Source: Candidatus Cloacimonadota bacterium
GTDB lineage: Bacteria > Cloacimonadota > Cloacimonadia > Cloacimonadales > TCS61
NCBI GenBank assembly: GCA_030626645.1
Contig: DAOUTP010000058.1
Location: forward strand, 1-8,858
DNA: 8,858 nucleotides
Direction: 5' to 3'
The notes under the pieces were generated by a model, which searched no databases, was not told the origin of the DNA, and saw only the letters and a program-made list of their open reading frames with translations. Shown piece by piece: positions 7,008 through 8,858 of the stretch; within the stretch, counting starts at the first letter, position 1, and every line of letters starts with the position of its first letter. Both the position numbers and the translations under genes were made by a program.

Positions 7008-7131
7008 ACCTCATCCCGACCTTCTCCTATCCAAGAGAAGGAGTACAACTAACTTCCTCTCCGGCAACTGCCGGAGAGGATTGCCCGTCAAGTCGTAGCC
7101 CAACATATTGAGCGAAGACTGAAGGTGAGGT
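7008..7131. repeat. GC-rich hairpin-forming intergenic element (REP/MITE-like)
   Basis: This block is much richer in G+C than the flanking DNA. It contains a hairpin at 7020-7041 (7-base arms around an 8-base loop) and a perfect 12-base inverted repeat at 7055-7066/7069-7080 with only two bases between. Its outer ends are related by inversion: ACCTCA at 7008-7013 against TGAGGT at 7126-7131. No open frame in it looks coding. The design (nested hairpins, inverted ends, intergenic position behind a stop codon) is typical of interspersed palindromic repeats or small non-autonomous elements. Only one copy is present here, so repetition in the genome is inferred. Confidence 0.5.
7055..7080. repeat. 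Perfect 12-base inverted repeat with a 2-base centre
   Basis: The arm at 7055-7066 (TCCTCTCCGGCA) and the arm at 7069-7080 are exact reverse complements around AC. In minus-strand RNA it would be a very stable hairpin 68 bases behind the end of glyS. It has no U-tract, so it is more likely a 3'-end stabiliser or part of the repeat element than an intrinsic terminator. Confidence 0.7.
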
Positions 7132-7147
7132 AAAACAATCTTTTTTT

Positions 7148-7360
7148 CTATTTTTCACCTTCAACAACAAGTTTAGAAAGATCTGCAACTCGCAGGAATA
7201 ATTCCTGAATGCAGAATAGAATGTTGTATCTGTTCTGCTTGATCTCAACATCCTCAACGTTCACCAGAACTTCATCAAAAAATTGATCAATAGTACTGCC
7301 GTATTCAACAAGCTCTTTTAGAATTTTTTTGTAATTTTTATCGGGAAGCAATTCTTCTAT
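7148..7360 (-). pseudogene. glyS: C-terminal part of glycyl-tRNA synthetase beta subunit, separated from glyS by an in-frame TAG
   Basis: Directly behind the TAG at 7361-7363, and in the same frame, 70 codons read I-E-E-L-L-P-D-K-N-Y-K-K-I and so on, through D-Q-F-F-D-E-V-L-V-N-V-E-D to E-L-F-L-R-V-A-D-L-S-K and a TAG. This matches the end of GlyS proteins (E. coli has D-A-F-F-D-K-V-M-V-M-V-D-D and E-L-F-L-R-V-A-D-I-S). From the FFD motif back through the stop, the spacing to E. coli GlyS is preserved, and the stop falls on a lysine position. The fragment has no plausible start or ribosome site of its own, so it is the severed or read-through tail of glyS, not an independent gene. Confidence 0.85.
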
Positions 7361-8858
7361 CTAAATTTTTAAAACTAGATATTGTGTATAAAGAGTCTGC
7401 TCCATCTCTTCCCGCAGCATTTCCTGCTTCACATTGGAAGTACTTTTCACTTCGGCAATAATATTGGAAACACGTTTAAAACCAAGAATCAGTTTGATAA
7501 AATCTTCCTGTTTTTTAAATTCCTGCAACGCTTCAGCTCTGGTGATAAGATCGGGAATATTGGAATGATCGATATGCATTACACTTTCAATAATATCGTA
7601 GTCGATTTGTTTTTGTTTAAGAAGCCAATTTACCCGCTGTTTGAAAAAGTCGTAAACAATATCTTTGTTATTATCAGGTTTTTTAAGCTTCTTCTCAAGA
7701 AATTCGAAAGTAACATCTATTAATTTATGAAGATCAATTTCAAAATTCTTATCTGCAATAATTTGTACAATTCCGTTACCTGCTCTACGCAGTGCAAAAG
7801 GGTCTTTCGATCCTGTCGGGATCATATCAACACCAATTATTCCACAAACCGTATCCATTTTATCTGCAATGGCAACAATGGACCCTTCGATAGAAGTTGG
7901 TAGATTATCTTTTTCACTACGTGGAAAATAATGTTCTTCGATTGCAAGAGCAACATTCGGATTTATACCACTTTTTAGTGCATAATGATGACCGATATAT
8001 CCTTGAAGTTTTGTATACTCCTTTTCCCCCAACATCATTGTTGAGAGATCGGCTTTACAATAATACGCTGCTTCCTCAGATTCTTTACATATATCTTCTA
8101 AAAATTTTAATACTTTGCATAAATAAATTACAAGCCCTTGAATTCTAGTTGTCTTTTCTTTTAAAGTGCCTAAGTCTCCTTGAAAAGTAATGAATTCTAA
8201 AAACGAAACAAGGTCGTTCGAAGTTTGTAAAACTTTTTTATCTGGTAATTTAATATTCATATTTTTTAATTTTGAAATAAGGTCATCTATATTAACTGGT
8301 AAAGATATGGTGATAAAACTTAATAACGACACAAAATTTGCAAAAGGCTTTTTTATATCTTCATTATAAAAGAATTCTGCATCTTCCAATCTGGCAGTGA
8401 TCACCTTTTCATTCCCTTGCTTGATAAGAGTGGAATATTGTGGATTTCCGTTGGAAATGAATACAAATTTATTGCTGAGTTTTCCATCTTGCCTGCTTAC
8501 AGAGAAGTATTTTTGATGTTCAGAAAGCGTAGAAGTTACAACTAATTTGGGAAGTTCAAGATATTTTTCATCAAAATCTGCAATAACAGCAGTTGGATAT
8601 TCTACAAGATCGATTACAGTTTCAAGTAATTTATTATTTTCAATAACTTTTTCGTCCGAGTTCACGAAAAGATCGTACATCTGTTTACGGATGATCTTCT
8701 TTCGTTCTTCTCTGTTTGGAATCACAAAAACTCTGCTGAGTTTCTTTTCATATTCATCTATCGAGTTAATTACAATTGGATTGTTCAATTTCTGAAATCG
8801 GTTACCATAAGTTGTATTTCCAGATTTGATGCCTTCAAATTCTAAATCTATAATATCA
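7361..8858 (-). CDS. glyS: Glycine--tRNA ligase beta subunit (5' end outside window, interrupted by in-frame TAG)
   Basis: The frame is open from the window edge to a TAG at 7361-7363, giving 498 visible residues. The TTG at 8788 is not a start, because homology (I-K-S-G-N-T-T-Y-G-N-R-F) continues upstream. By comparison with E. coli GlyS, roughly 170-180 N-terminal residues are missing. Recognised segments are V-E-Y-P-T, Q-K-Y-F-S-V, G-N-E-K-V-I-T-A-R-L-E-D-A-E-F-F, L-G-T-L-K-E-K-T-x-R-I, L-Q-G-Y-I-G-H-H-Y-A, I-A-D-K-M-D-T, D-P-F-A-L-R-R-A, and F-K-R-V-S-N-I near the end. The beta subunit binds tRNA-Gly, and with GlyQ forms the (alpha-beta)2 enzyme in the cytoplasm; glyQ would be expected to the right. 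Two oddities: about 41 extra residues between the E-F-F-Y-N and L-G-T-L motifs (8174-8356), and the amber codon that would remove the last 71 residues of the anticodon-binding region. Confidence 0.88.
   Translation of the reverse strand, partial: DIIDLEFEGIKSGNTTYGNRFQKLNNPIVINSIDEYEKKLSRVFVIPNREERKKIIRKQMYDLFVNSDEKVIENNKLLETVIDLVEYPTAVIADFDEKYLELPKLVVTSTLSEHQKYFSVSRQDGKLSNKFVFISNGNPQYSTLIKQGNEKVITARLEDAEFFYNEDIKKPFANFVSLLSFITISLPVNIDDLISKLKNMNIKLPDKKVLQTSNDLVSFLEFITFQGDLGTLKEKTTRIQGLVIYLCKVLKFLEDICKESEEAAYYCKADLSTMMLGEKEYTKLQGYIGHHYALKSGINPNVALAIEEHYFPRSEKDNLPTSIEGSIVAIADKMDTVCGIIGVDMIPTGSKDPFALRRAGNGIVQIIADKNFEIDLHKLIDVTFEFLEKKLKKPDNNKDIVYDFFKQRVNWLLKQKQIDYDIIESVMHIDHSNIPDLITRAEALQEFKKQEDFIKLILGFKRVSNIIAEVKSTSNVKQEMLREEMEQTLYTQYLVLKI
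8174..8356 (-). other. Extra segment in GlyS with degenerate internal repeats
   Basis: Between the conserved N-E-D after E-F-F-Y and the L-G-T-L-K-E-K motif there are 61 residues, where E. coli GlyS (from memory) has about 20. The segment contains three related helices: N-F-V-S-L-L-S-F-I-T-I (8338-8306), D-D-L-I-S-K-L-K-N-M-N-I (8287-8252) and N-D-L-V-S-F-L-E-F-I-T-F (8218-8183). Copies two and three share GACCTT-R-TTTC at DNA level; copies one and three match at about 18 of 28 bases by hand count. This suggests growth by old local duplication. Confidence 0.5.

Noticed and set aside
7132..7147. T-run (TTTTTTT) near the GC-rich element as an intrinsic terminator
   Set aside because: The T-run reads on the plus strand, about 60 bases from the strong hairpin, and no plus-strand gene needs it. 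On the glyS strand it is an A-run.
7027..7257. A 76-codon minus-strand open frame across the intergenic region
   Set aside because: It overlaps the real glyS tail in another frame and then runs through the hairpin element. Its sequence is low in protein-like character.
7148..7351. A separate 67-codon gene starting at a TTG
   Set aside because: It is in the same frame as glyS, begins two residues into a continuous GlyS match and has no ribosome binding site. It is the tail of glyS behind the amber codon.
7361..7363. Genome-wide reassignment of TAG to an amino acid
   Set aside because: Two genes here end in TAG at sensible places. Read-through of the glyS end would add 20 codons into the non-coding hairpin element, and the DUF975 TAG is backed by a TGA two codons on. 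Site-specific suppression stays open.
8786..8788. TTG as the start of glyS
   Set aside because: GlyS-like sequence (K-S-G-N-T-T-Y-G-N-R-F) continues upstream in frame to the window edge, so the true start lies outside.
7382..8795. Plus-strand open frames opposite glyS
   Set aside because: They are shadows of the conserved glyS frame with no start signals of their own.

Overview
The window is AT-rich (about one third G+C by eye) and every gene I can support lies on the minus strand, so the order of transcription runs from high to low coordinates. A SusC/Oar-like TonB-dependent receptor with a carboxypeptidase-type regulatory domain, strong GGAGG ribosome binding sites, a bacterial-type two-subunit glycyl-tRNA synthetase and a LipM-type octanoyltransferase point to a Gram-negative bacterium of the Fibrobacteres-Chlorobi-Bacteroidetes superphylum. 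The style of the receptor plug and of the sugar kinase reminds me of candidate phyla such as Cloacimonadota, but that placement is an impression, not a test.

Layout from right to left. (1) 8858-7148: glyS, the beta subunit of glycyl-tRNA synthetase. Its N-terminal part lies outside the window, and it is interrupted by a single in-frame TAG at 7361-7363. The homologous C-terminal tail continues in the same frame behind the stop. The gene also appears to carry an extra segment of about 41 residues made of degenerate repeats. (2) 7147-6949: an intergenic region holding a GC-rich, hairpin-forming element (about 7008-7131), a small palindrome and a good promoter whose -10 box sits almost on top of the next start codon. 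(3) 6942-3956: a tight four-gene unit with an aspartate aminotransferase, a 69-residue single-pass membrane protein, a PfkB-family kinase and a DUF975-like polytopic membrane protein. Gaps are 6, -4 and 9 bases, so the last three genes are probably translationally coupled. (4) 3955-3762: a gap with a hairpin behind the operon and a promoter-like pair facing the next gene. (5) 3761-2940: lipM. (6) 2939-2834: a short gap with promoter-like sequence. (7) 2833-1: the first 944 codons of a TonB-dependent outer-membrane receptor, whose 3' end runs off the window.

Functionally this is mostly housekeeping metabolism (amino-acid transamination, glycyl-tRNA charging, octanoylation for lipoyl cofactor assembly) next to an outer-membrane uptake receptor. 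I see no defence system, prophage, transposase, CRISPR array, tRNA or rRNA. The most unusual observations are the amber codon and the extra segment in glyS, and the structured repeat element just behind that gene. There is no stretch over 300 bases without a gene.
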